Of a DNA stretch of 11,382 nt, positions 1 through 5,964 are shown piece after piece; within the stretch, counting starts at the first letter, position 1, and every line of letters begins with the position of its first letter. The DNA lies in assembly GCA_021545665.1 (NCBI GenBank), contig JAJRTX010000113.1, positions 1-11,382 of the forward strand, written 5' to 3'. The notes beneath the pieces are model-generated. The model was not told the origin of the DNA. It saw only the letters and a program-made list of their open reading frames with translations, and did no database searches. Position numbers and translations under genes: made by a program. This DNA comes from Zetaproteobacteria bacterium (GTDB taxonomy: Bacteria > Pseudomonadota > Zetaproteobacteria > Mariprofundales > Mariprofundaceae).

Positions 1-5
1 CCTCT

Positions 6-107
6 CTATCTTGTCGTTGTTAAAACTGCCTGCTTTTCGGGGCCATCCGGCAGGCGCGGATGCTCATGGAGGAACGCTGACCTCTGCCCGTATTCATGTC
101 GCCACAT
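6..107 (-). CDS. Possible small ORF (33 aa) at the distal end of the early operon
   Basis: No family is recognised. This frame starts with an ATG at 107, overlaps the end of the 71-aa gene by 14 bases and reads to a TAG at 8-6. An alternative is the ATG at 97, which overlaps the TGA of the 71-aa gene as ATGA and encodes only 25 aa, ending at 20. Neither start has a convincing Shine-Dalgarno sequence. A purine-rich run on the minus strand at positions 10-1 could be the ribosome binding site of a further gene just outside the window. The tight packing of this operon makes some short gene here plausible, but the coding evidence is weak. Confidence 0.22.
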   Translation of the reverse strand: MWRHEYGQRSAFLHEHPRLPDGPEKQAVLTTTR

Positions 108-309
108 TAGCCATAATCGCCGCTGCAATTTCTGGCAGTTCGTGCTCCAGCGCCGCCCCGCCACCAGGAAGGGCATATACTGGCTCTCCGTCAATTTTCA
201 CAGAGGAAAAGTATACCCCTCCTGCTGGCCTGCGTTTTTTTACGACTTTTCGCACAAACACCATGCCGCCCACTTTTATTGCATCTTTTCTCAGCTTCTG
301 TTTACCCAT
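94..309 (-). CDS. Small basic phage protein, 71 aa, unknown function
   Basis: Not recognised. The ATG at 309 is preceded by GAGGG about five bases upstream, a good ribosome binding site, so I prefer it to the earlier in-frame ATG at 384, which lies inside the helicase gene. The start overlaps the helicase stop by eight bases (ATGGGTAA), which suggests translational coupling. The N-terminal 28 residues are strongly basic (KQKLRK, KVVKKRR). The middle is beta-like, with VYFSSVKIDGEPVYAL, and a short glycine run precedes a helical, acidic C-terminus. A small nucleic-acid-binding or helicase-associated protein would fit the position and charge, but that is inference. It is last or next to last in the cro-helicase operon. 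Confidence 0.6.
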   Translation of the reverse strand: MGKQKLRKDAIKVGGMVFVRKVVKKRRPAGGVYFSSVKIDGEPVYALPGGGAALEHELPEIAAAIMANVAT

Positions 310-1683
310 GATTCCCTCTACGTTTTTGTCTTGCTTGAAACACATGCTGCGCCCATCCCGGTTTATATCCGCGCTCTTTCTCAAGTTCTATCAGGGCATC
401 TAAGGACTGCGCCTTCCAGTTTTCAATTTTTCGCGCTTTTCGCTGCGCCATGATTTCCGCTTCATCAATTTCTTTCAATTCTCCGGATACTTCTTCTACG
501 ATTCTTGCGTTTTCTGCGCTGGTAAATACATGATCGCAGTCAGGGCATCGCATTTTGGAAATTGGCATGACATAAAAGCACCGTGGGCAGGTTCGCACTC
601 CCGGCGATTTTTCTTTTGAATTTCGCCCTTCGAGAGTCCATTCCCTGTCAGCATCCGGCAGCCCGTGCATGGCGGAATTTCCTGCATGATCAAGCAGGAT
701 GGCACGTGATTTTCCGGGCGCAGTTCTGAGGCAACGTCCGACCTGTTGCAGCCACAGACCTGTTGACTGCGTGGGCCGTAAAAATATCCCAACGACAATC
801 CCAGGGCAGTCAAATCCTTCCGAAATAAGGTCGCAGCTAGTAAGGATCTGCAGCGAACCATTCTTGAAATCCCTTACAGCGTCTCGTCGTAATCCTTTGT
901 CCATCTTTCCGTCGATAGCCAGCGCCCGGTACCCTTCTGCCCGAAACTGTTCAGCGACATGATGCGCGTGTTCTATTGAAACACAGAACGCCACGGCAGG
1001 AAGTCCGTCGGCATGCTTCTTGTAATGCTCGATGGCGCTTCCCGTAATGACTCGCTTGTCCGCCGCCTCAGCCAGCTCGGACTTCTTATAATCTCCGCCG
1101 CGCTTGTGGATATCGGACGTATCAATCGTGGCCGGCGCGAACATTCGATAATCAGACAGATCCCCTGATTCGATCAGATCAGCGACTGACGGGCCCATTA
1201 CCATATCCTGAAATATCTGCCCAAGTCCCTCACCACTCAACCTTGTCGGGGTCGCGGTAACGCCGAGCAGTAACGCCAGCGGCCAGTAATCCACAACTTT
1301 CCCCCATGTTGATTTACCGATGGCATGGTGCGCTTCGTCGATAATGAGCATGTCAGGAGCCGGGATTTTCTCAAGCCGTCGCGCCAACGTGAACACGCTT
1401 GAGACAAGCACATTGGTATTGAATCGCGGGTACCTCCCTGCGGCAAGTACTTCATGCCCAACGCCGAATGAATCAAGCGTGGTGCATACCTGGTCGAGCA
1501 ATTCCTCACGATGTACAACGATATTGAGTCTTCTCCCCTTCTCCGATACCCGCATGGCGAGGTATGAGAAGGCAACCGTTTTCCCGATCCGGTAGGTGCC
1601 ACCCCAAGCACAGACCGCGCCCTGGCCCTGAAAGACTGCCTGATATTATTGATAAATTCTTCCTGATACCCTCGAAGAATCAT
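302..1683 (-). CDS. Phage SF2 DEAH-box helicase, expressed through a -1 frameshift at Walker A (or broken by an A deletion)
   Basis: A superfamily 2 ATP-dependent helicase of the phage DEAD/DEAH type. Frame 0 begins at the ATG at 1683, ten bases after AAAGGAG, and encodes 35 residues including the RGYQEEF Q-motif-like start and APTGSGK. It then runs out of frame to a TGA at 1239-1237 (148 aa in all). The -1 frame resumes at 1579 with TVAFSYLA and continues to a TAA at 304-302. The joined protein is 460 aa. Joined-protein landmarks are Walker A near 30-36, IIDEAHH near 114-120, GVTATPTR near 141-148, SEGFDCPG near 288-295, QQVGRCLRT near 313-321 and a Cys4 zinc-finger-like motif (CPRC, CPDC) near 366-383. 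All helicase motifs are intact once the frames are joined. The start overlaps the cro stop as ATGA, so the two are probably coupled. The role, probably unwinding for phage replication or recombination, is inferred from family and position. Confidence 0.85.
1537..1585 (-). promoter_or_regulatory. Candidate programmed -1 ribosomal frameshift signal (slippery heptamer plus stem-loop) in the helicase mRNA
   Basis: Read on the minus strand, positions 1585-1579 are G GGA AAA in the zero frame, matching X XXY YYZ. Six bases follow (CGGTTG, 1578-1573). A stem then starts: CCTTCTC (1572-1566) pairs with GAGAAGG (1543-1537), ATACC (1565-1561) with GGTAT (1550-1546), and CGC (1559-1557) with GCG (1553-1551). 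This gives 15 pairs, with a bulged T at 1560, a two-base CG bulge at 1545-1544 and a CAT loop. A weak Shine-Dalgarno-like GGGGTGG lies 13 bases upstream of the heptamer. Heptamer, spacer length and downstream structure together are the standard bacterial and phage -1 frameshift layout. A -1 slip converts GSGKR to GSGKT. The heptamer alone would also arise by deleting one A from an ordinary GGA AAA ACG Walker A; the hairpin is the independent evidence. Confidence 0.6.
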
Positions 1684-1862
1684 TCCCTAAGTGCTCCTTT
1701 AGTGATTTTTTCCAGTTGCAGTGCTCTGCGCGGTGGTATTTCCTCGTCCCATTGATAAACCGCCCTTGGCTGAATTTTCAAGGCATCTGCGAGCTTTGAA
1801 ATTGCGGCCTTGTCTTTCGGCGGTTGTTTATCAAAATAGGCAATCACATCTGTTTTCTTCAT
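1680..1862 (-). CDS. cro: Cro-family transcriptional repressor, 60 aa
   Basis: A small phage Cro-type DNA-binding protein. Its length and shape match P22-like Cro proteins: MKKTDVIAYF at the start, a helix-turn-helix around residues 20-39 (AISKLADALKI, then AVYQW as the recognition helix) and the closing LEKITKGAL common in this family. It should bind operators in the adjacent control region and lower early transcription, including its own. The leftward promoter and a perfect palindrome lie 40-70 bases upstream. The start at 1862 has no good Shine-Dalgarno sequence, only TTTGG tracts, so translation may be modest. The stop overlaps the helicase start (ATGA), placing helicase synthesis under Cro feedback. 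Usually cro lies opposite cI; here the opposite gene is a recombination ATPase. Confidence 0.85.
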   Translation of the reverse strand: MKKTDVIAYFDKQPPKDKAAISKLADALKIQPRAVYQWDEEIPPRRALQLEKITKGALRE

Positions 1863-1902
1863 AGACCAAATCCAAAGTACTGTATTTTTATTTTGGCAAA
1901 AG

Positions 1903-1931
1903 TGTATAGCAATTTAGCTTGCAATGCAAGC
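1903..1931 (-). promoter_or_regulatory. Leftward early promoter for the cro-helicase operon
   Basis: On the minus strand an extended -10 element, TGCTATACA, places the -10 hexamer at 1908-1903. Possible -35 hexamers are TTGCAT (1929-1924, 15-bp spacer), CTTGCA (1930-1925, 16 bp) or GCTTGC (1931-1926, 17 bp). Transcription would start near 1896, giving a leader of about 34 bases before cro. The -35 and spacer lie inside the palindromic operator, as expected for repression by promoter occlusion. The promoter call rests on motif matches only. Confidence 0.5.
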
Positions 1932-1939
1932 TGGCTTGC
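1916..1939. promoter_or_regulatory. Operator array between the divergent operons: 17-bp perfect palindrome plus a further half-site
   Basis: AGCTTGCAATGCAAGCT at 1916-1932 is a perfect palindrome with 8-bp arms around a central A. The second arm overlaps another inverted pair, GCAAGC (1926-1931) and GCTTGC (1934-1939), so three GCTTGC/GCAAGC half-sites are packed into 24 bp. A related AGCAA lies just left, at 1908-1912. The array covers the -35 region of the leftward promoter and a possible rightward -35. The neighbouring Cro is the obvious ligand; a CI-type repressor encoded elsewhere could share it. Confidence 0.6.
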
Positions 1940-1947
1940 TGTAGGGT
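1919..1947 (+). promoter_or_regulatory. Possible rightward promoter for the recombination operon
   Basis: TTGCAA at 1919-1924 and TAGGGT at 1942-1947 are separated by 17 bp. The -35 matches the consensus fairly well; the -10 is poor. The site overlaps the palindromic operator, which would give coordinated control of both operons. Some rightward promoter must lie in 1863-2014 unless transcription enters from elsewhere. The rest of this gap (1948-2004) shows short GC-rich inverted repeats but no clearer promoter. Confidence 0.22.
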
Positions 1948-2014
1948 TTGATTACGGTTAGCAGGGGCCTCCAGGCTAGCAGCCACCTTTAATAGATTCC
2001 AACAGAGGAAGATT

Positions 2015-3382
2015 ATGGATAACCAGTCAGTAACAGAACCCCTTCCAATGCGCGTAGTTAACTTACAGGCCGAGAATATCAAACGGCTCGTTGCTATCGA
2101 CATCACGCCGGATAGTTCACTTGTCCAGATTACCGGAAAAAACGGAGCAGGCAAAACTTCTGTACTAGATGCCATATGGTGGGCGCTTGCCGGCCAGTCA
2201 AATATTCAGGATCAGCCGATCCGAAAAGGTGCTGACTCTGCCATTGTTCGTCTCAACATGGGCGAACTTGTCATCACGCGGAAGTTCGCCCGCAAGAAGG
2301 ACGGCGGATATACAACCTCTATTGCCGTCGAGAACGCGGACGGCGCACAGTTCAAGTCACCACAAACTATGCTTGATGGGCTGCTCGGCGAACTCTCTCT
2401 TGACCCGCTGGAATTTGCCAGAATGCGCCCGCGTGAGCAGTTCGATGCACTGCGAAAGTTTGTTCCGGAAATTGACTTCGAGGCCGAGCAGGAAGAATAC
2501 GAGGCACTGTATCAAGAGCGGCGAGACATGAACCGGGACAAGAAGAAGGAACGCTCGGCGGCATCACTTATAGTCCTGCCCGACGATTGCCCAACGGAAC
2601 ATATTGATACCGCTGCGCTATCTAAAGAACTCACCGATGCTGTAGCCCATAATGCGAATATTCGCGACCGCAAGCATCGCCGAGAGGCAGCGGCAGAGAA
2701 AATCAAAGACATGACCGACAGAATCAAGGCTGAGGAATCAGAGCTTGCAGCATATATAAAAGCTGCAAACGAGCGTACCGCCATACTCAAAAAAGATGTT
2801 TCTGATCTTCAGGAGAAGCTGGCGAATGCCGGTGAATTGCCGGAAAGTATTGATATCAGCGGCATCCAAGAGAGCATTGCCAACGCCGATTCGGTTAACA
2901 AGGCTGTTGATCTTTACCTTGATAAAACGGCACATGAGAGTAATGCTAAAGAACTGGAAATAAAAGTAGCTGATATCGAGATGAAAATGAAGCAATGGCA
3001 GGAATCGCGTGATCAGAAACTGGCTGATGCCAAGCTCCCTATTGACGGGCTGTCATTCTCTGACAATGAAGTGTTGCTTGATGGGCTTCCGTTTAACCAG
3101 GCCAGCGATGCCCAGCAGCTACAGGTATCCGTTGCAATGGCAATGGCCGCTAGCCCAACCCTGCGGATTATCAGAATCCGTGATGGCTCTTTGCTTGACG
3201 ATGACGCGATGGCGCTGCTCTCGGAAATGGCCGATGGCGAGGATTATCAAATCTGGATTGAGCGTGTAGATGCGTCCGGGAAAGTCGGATTCGTTATTGA
3301 GGATGGCAGTTTGAAGGATGCCAAGCCGAAGGAGAAAGAGGAGTCCGCGAAGAAACCAGCGAATAAGGAGCCAGAAGAATGA
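2015..3382 (+). CDS. SMC/SbcC-like AAA ATPase of a phage recombination module, 455 aa
   Basis: An ATPase of the Rad50/SbcC type found in phages beside RecE-like nucleases. The ATG at 2015 follows AGAGGA at good spacing. Residues 14-30 form the first strand region (VVNLQAENIKRL), and Walker A is GKNGAGKTS at 41-49. Residues about 155-335 are charged and helical, consistent with a short coiled-coil insert. The C-terminal ATPase half carries a degenerate signature region (NQASDAQQLQ, 361-370, in place of LSGGQ) and a Walker-B-like strand, LRIIRIRDGSLLD at 383-395, in which RD replaces the usual DE. The C-terminus (435-455) is a Lys/Glu-rich tail. It probably acts on DNA ends with the nuclease encoded next, whose start overlaps its stop (ATGA). 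I infer DNA-end processing; hydrolytic activity is uncertain given the altered motifs. Confidence 0.8.
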   Translation: MDNQSVTEPLPMRVVNLQAENIKRLVAIDITPDSSLVQITGKNGAGKTSVLDAIWWALAGQSNIQDQPIRKGADSAIVRLNMGELVITRKFARKKDGGYTTSIAVENADGAQFKSPQTMLDGLLGELSLDPLEFARMRPREQFDALRKFVPEIDFEAEQEEYEALYQERRDMNRDKKKERSAASLIVLPDDCPTEHIDTAALSKELTDAVAHNANIRDRKHRREAAAEKIKDMTDRIKAEESELAAYIKAANERTAILKKDVSDLQEKLANAGELPESIDISGIQESIANADSVNKAVDLYLDKTAHESNAKELEIKVADIEMKMKQWQESRDQKLADAKLPIDGLSFSDNEVLLDGLPFNQASDAQQLQVSVAMAMAASPTLRIIRIRDGSLLDDDAMALLSEMADGEDYQIWIERVDASGKVGFVIEDGSLKDAKPKEKEESAKKPANKEPEE

Positions 3383-4242
3383 CCATCGGAACCAAGAAAA
3401 TCGCCCCAGGCTTATACGAAGGCATGTCCGAGCAGGATTACTTCGCCATTGATGCGATCAACAATTCGCTGCTCAGCCACATGAGCCCGACGCCGCTCCA
3501 TTGCCTTGAATATATGCAGGCTGATGAGGACGAGCCGACACCTGCGAAACTGTTTGGGAAGATGCTGCATAAAGCAGTACTCGAACTGGATGATTTCGAC
3601 AATTTCTATATCCAGCGACCGGCTGACCTGAAAAAACCGACTCCGAGACAAATTGATGCAGCAAACCCGTCCGCCAGCACTGTGAAGCAGGTCCGGGCAT
3701 GGAACAGTTTTCTTGAGGACGTTGGCGACAGGACGATTATCACGCCGGATGACTATAAGGCGGCAGAGACCATAAGGGCCAGGTTCGGTGGCAGCGAAAT
3801 TGCAGGAACGCTGCTGACTGACAGCCGTAAGGAGGTTGTCATTGTCTGGGAAGATCCTGAGTTCGGGTGTCTGATGAAGATTCGGATCGACATACTGAAG
3901 GACGCCATTATCTGCGATGTGAAAACTACGCGAAATGCAGAATACAACGCTTTCCGCCGAGATGTGGCAAATTATGGATATCACCGGCAGCATGCCGTCT
4001 ACAGTGACGGGTATGAGGCGCATTTTGGTGAGTCGCCAGAAGGGTTTATCATCCTCGCTGTTGAAAATGTTCCGCCCTATGCTTGTGTTTCGTACATGCT
4101 GGATGAGGCTGGATCAGAGATCGGGAGAGCGGAATATCGGGCGCGGCTGAAGAAGTTTCTAAAATGCCGGGAAGCCGATGAATGGCCGGGGTATCCAGAC
4201 GAGGTAATGGATTTGAGTTTGCCGAACTGGTATGGGGCATGA
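3379..4242 (+). CDS. RecE-like (exonuclease VIII-type) PD-(D/E)XK exonuclease, 287 aa
   Basis: A phage 5'-3' exonuclease related to the C-terminal nuclease domain of RecE. The start overlaps the ATPase stop as ATGA and has AGGAG eight bases upstream. The N-terminus (YEGMSEQDYFAIDAINNSLL) matches the opening of this family. Visible nuclease motifs, in order, are GKMLHKAVLE with H64, then D171 in KIRIDIL, then D180-x-K182 in ICDVKTT, then the QxxxY-type YHRQHAVY at 201-208. In DVKTT the acidic residue is aspartate. At 287 aa it is about the size of a free-standing RecE nuclease domain, without RecE's long N-terminal region. It should resect double-stranded ends to leave 3' single strands for the protein encoded next. 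Nuclease family is well supported; polarity is from family knowledge. Confidence 0.85.
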   Translation: MTIGTKKIAPGLYEGMSEQDYFAIDAINNSLLSHMSPTPLHCLEYMQADEDEPTPAKLFGKMLHKAVLELDDFDNFYIQRPADLKKPTPRQIDAANPSASTVKQVRAWNSFLEDVGDRTIITPDDYKAAETIRARFGGSEIAGTLLTDSRKEVVIVWEDPEFGCLMKIRIDILKDAIICDVKTTRNAEYNAFRRDVANYGYHRQHAVYSDGYEAHFGESPEGFIILAVENVPPYACVSYMLDEAGSEIGRAEYRARLKKFLKCREADEWPGYPDEVMDLSLPNWYGA

Positions 4243-4286
4243 TCTGTAATTGGCGCAACGAATAATTATATCTACGGAGATACAAT

Positions 4287-5204
4287 ATGACAGACGAAAC
4301 AGACATTGAAGTAACCGACAGCCCGGCTGTCGCTCCATACTCGCCACAGCTCGATAACAGCGTACACGCAGGAACAGTCGCCATTGAGTCCAGCCGGGCG
4401 ATTGCAGAAGCCCAAGCATCCCTGCTGCTGGCCAAACAGTTCCCGCGTAATCGAGTCAAGGCGGTGCAGGATATCAAGGAATCATGCCAGCGATTTAAAT
4501 TGGCAGAATCCGCCATGTATTCATACCCCAGAGGCGGTCAAATCGTGACCGGCCCATCTATCCGGATGGCGGAAGAACTGGCCCGATGCTACGGAAATAT
4601 CGACTTCGGCATCAAGGAACTCAGCCAGAAAGACGGCGTTTCCGAAATGATGGCATATGCATGGGATACGGAAAGTAACGTGAAATCAACACAGAATTTC
4701 ACGGTACGACATATCAGGGAAAAACGCGGCGGCGACCAGGTACTTACCAGCCAGCGTGATATCTATGAATTGTGCGCGAACATGGGAGGGAGAAGGCTGC
4801 GGGCAAGAATACTCGCCATACTGCCGCCGGATATTGTTGATATGGCGGTTCAGGAGTGCCAGAAAACGCTGGCAGGGAATAGCGAGGAGCCGATGAGTGA
4901 CAGAATCGACAAGGTAGTTACGGCATTCAAGAAGTTTGGTGTCACTCTGAAGCATATCGAAGACCGGGTCGGGCACTCACTCGAAGCCCTCTCGCCGGAT
5001 GAATTCGTCGAACTGAGGTCGATCTACAACACCGTGAAAGATGGGCACAGCAAGGCAGCGGATTTCTTCGGCGATTCAGAGAACCGCATCCAAAGCCCGA
5101 AAGCAGGGGATGTCACAGCGAAACTGAAATCTGCTGGAAAGAAGAAGGCCGAAAAGAAAGGACGTGAGCCGGGAGAAGATGACGACATCGGCGCAGAACT
5201 GTAG
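4287..5204 (+). CDS. Conserved phage recombination-module protein, 305 aa; candidate ssDNA-annealing protein
   Basis: A family I recognise as common in phages beside RecE-like nucleases, though I cannot place it firmly in RecT, Erf or another annealase group. The ATG at 4287 follows CGGAG at about eight bases. Residues 28-48 (AGTVAIESSRAIAEAQASLL) and the block SYPRGGQIVTGPSIRMAEELA at about 74-94 are the conserved core. FTVRHIREKRGG and RDIYELCANMGGRRLRARIL follow. Residues about 200-265 are helical. The C-terminus is a lysine-rich linker followed by an acidic tip, GEDDDIGAEL, recalling the DDDIPF tail of SSB proteins. Position after an exonuclease suggests the annealing or loading partner of a Red/RecET-like system. 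The family-level function is inference; that it is a real gene is near certain. Confidence 0.7.
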   Translation: MTDETDIEVTDSPAVAPYSPQLDNSVHAGTVAIESSRAIAEAQASLLLAKQFPRNRVKAVQDIKESCQRFKLAESAMYSYPRGGQIVTGPSIRMAEELARCYGNIDFGIKELSQKDGVSEMMAYAWDTESNVKSTQNFTVRHIREKRGGDQVLTSQRDIYELCANMGGRRLRARILAILPPDIVDMAVQECQKTLAGNSEEPMSDRIDKVVTAFKKFGVTLKHIEDRVGHSLEALSPDEFVELRSIYNTVKDGHSKAADFFGDSENRIQSPKAGDVTAKLKSAGKKKAEKKGREPGEDDDIGAEL

Positions 5205-5227
5205 AATAAAGACGTTATCCTCGGGTT

Positions 5228-5256
5228 GCCGCGCACCTTACGAAGCGCGGCGTTTT
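5228..5256 (+). terminator. First intrinsic terminator after the recombination operon
   Basis: GCCGCGC (5228-5234) pairs perfectly with GCGCGGC (5245-5251) around a 10-base loop, followed by GTTTT. It lies 23 bases after the stop of the 305-aa gene. The T run is short, so this may be the weaker of two tandem terminators. Confidence 0.6.
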
Positions 5257-5294
5257 GGCCGCTTGGCATGTCTGGTTTGCCAAGCGGCCTTTTT
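5257..5294 (+). terminator. Second, strong intrinsic terminator between convergent operons
   Basis: GGCCGCTTGGCA (5257-5268) pairs perfectly with TGCCAAGCGGCC (5278-5289) around a 9-base loop, followed by TTTTT at 5290-5294. It ends rightward transcription 12 bases before the leftward lysis genes end. Read leftward, the stem is followed by AAAACG rather than a U tract, so it looks unidirectional. Confidence 0.88.
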
Positions 5295-5305
5295 ACAGGA
5301 TCACA

Positions 5306-5776
5306 TTAACCAACCTGAGCGTAATTCCGGATAAATTCGTCCGTAGTCCCAGCCCCAAGTGCTGTGTTGTACCATTGCTTCCAGTAATGAGCCAGACCCT
5401 CAATATCGTCAGCATCAGGCAGCGGCTCTGGACGACGCAAATAATGAACCCGGCACATCATCACCGCATATCGAAGATTGTAAATCAGCGTATCAGGGGA
5501 CGCCGTGAACGACTCTGAGAGGCCACAGACGGACTTTATCGTTCTGACAGTATCAGGATGGTAGGCGAGATAGTTCGTCCAAATGTCGGCGTGTGTGGCA
5601 GGCTCCATCTGGATTAACCCCAGCGCCGGGCCTTTGATCTGCTTCAGGTACGTAAACCTGGATTCCTGAGCAATTGTCCCCATCACCAGATTTTCAGCCG
5701 CCTGAGACCATAGCCCGGACTGATCAAGAACAGGGTGTAATACAGTTTCCCTGAACTGCTTTATATCAAGGCTCAC
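5306..5776 (-). CDS. Phage lytic transglycosylase-like endolysin, 156 aa
   Basis: A lysozyme-fold peptidoglycan-cleaving enzyme. The motif GTIAQESR at 33-40 supplies the likely catalytic glutamate, E38. GPALGLIQMEPATH at 49-62 corresponds to the GLMQI-like motif of SLT-type lytic transglycosylases, and LIYNLRYAVMMCRVHYLR plus HYWKQWYNT supply the later helices of the fold. No signal peptide is seen, so it probably needs the holin to reach the cell wall. The start is GTG at 5776, overlapping the preceding stop as GTGA, with only a weak AGG upstream, so translation is probably coupled to the 63-aa gene. It is the last gene of the leftward cassette. At 156 aa it is a single-domain enzyme without an obvious wall-binding domain. 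Confidence 0.78.
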   Translation of the reverse strand: MSLDIKQFRETVLHPVLDQSGLWSQAAENLVMGTIAQESRFTYLKQIKGPALGLIQMEPATHADIWTNYLAYHPDTVRTIKSVCGLSESFTASPDTLIYNLRYAVMMCRVHYLRRPEPLPDADDIEGLAHYWKQWYNTALGAGTTDEFIRNYAQVG

Positions 5777-5964
5777 AGCCTGTCTACAGCCGCCTGGGCC
5801 TGATCAATGAATACCTGCAGTTCGTCGGGAGAGATTTCCCGCCCCTCGGAACGGGCCTTTTCCTGCGCTGCAACGACCTCGGCGTAATTAACCCCAAGCG
5901 ATTGCAGGGTGCCGGTAATCGCCAGTGCGGTATCCAGCAGCTTCAGTACCAGCTGTGCGTCCAT
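5773..5964 (-). CDS. Small helical phage protein in the lysis cassette, 63 aa
   Basis: No function recognised. It has a good ribosome binding site, AGAGGT about nine bases before the ATG at 5964. The sequence is predicted helical throughout: an N-terminal amphipathic to hydrophobic helix (LVLKLLDTALAITGTLQSLG, residues 5-24) and a charged second half ending in QAQAAVDRL. The hydrophobic segment is too mixed for a confident membrane helix. Its stop overlaps the GTG start of the transglycosylase. Its first 77 bases overlap the end of the holin-lipoprotein frame, an unusually long overlap in this compact cassette. It might assist or regulate lysis; this is inferred from position only. Confidence 0.6.
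   Translation of the reverse strand: MDAQLVLKLLDTALAITGTLQSLGVNYAEVVAAQEKARSEGREISPDELQVFIDQAQAAVDRL

Noticed and set aside
302..1555. Helicase gene starting at the ATG at 1555 (417 aa)
   Set aside because: This start removes the N-terminal motif and all of Walker A, which are encoded just upstream in the other frame. It has no Shine-Dalgarno sequence, and the ATG overlaps the CAT loop of the predicted hairpin.
1955..1986. GC-rich inverted repeats (GCCT-AGGC, GGCT-AGCC) upstream of the ATPase as a riboswitch or terminator
   Set aside because: The stems are only four bases long and compete with one another, with no T tract and no known aptamer pattern.
3412..4023. 203-aa open frame on the minus strand
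   Set aside because: It is antisense to the RecE-like nuclease, whose motifs are intact. The translation has no recognisable domain and no ribosome site.
4049..4516. 155-aa minus-strand open frame across the nuclease-305-aa gene junction
   Set aside because: It is a shadow of two well-supported plus-strand genes, with no coding signature of its own.
5257..5289. Bidirectional terminator for the convergent operons
   Set aside because: The stem is perfect, but the leftward transcript would be followed by AAAACG and has no U tract.
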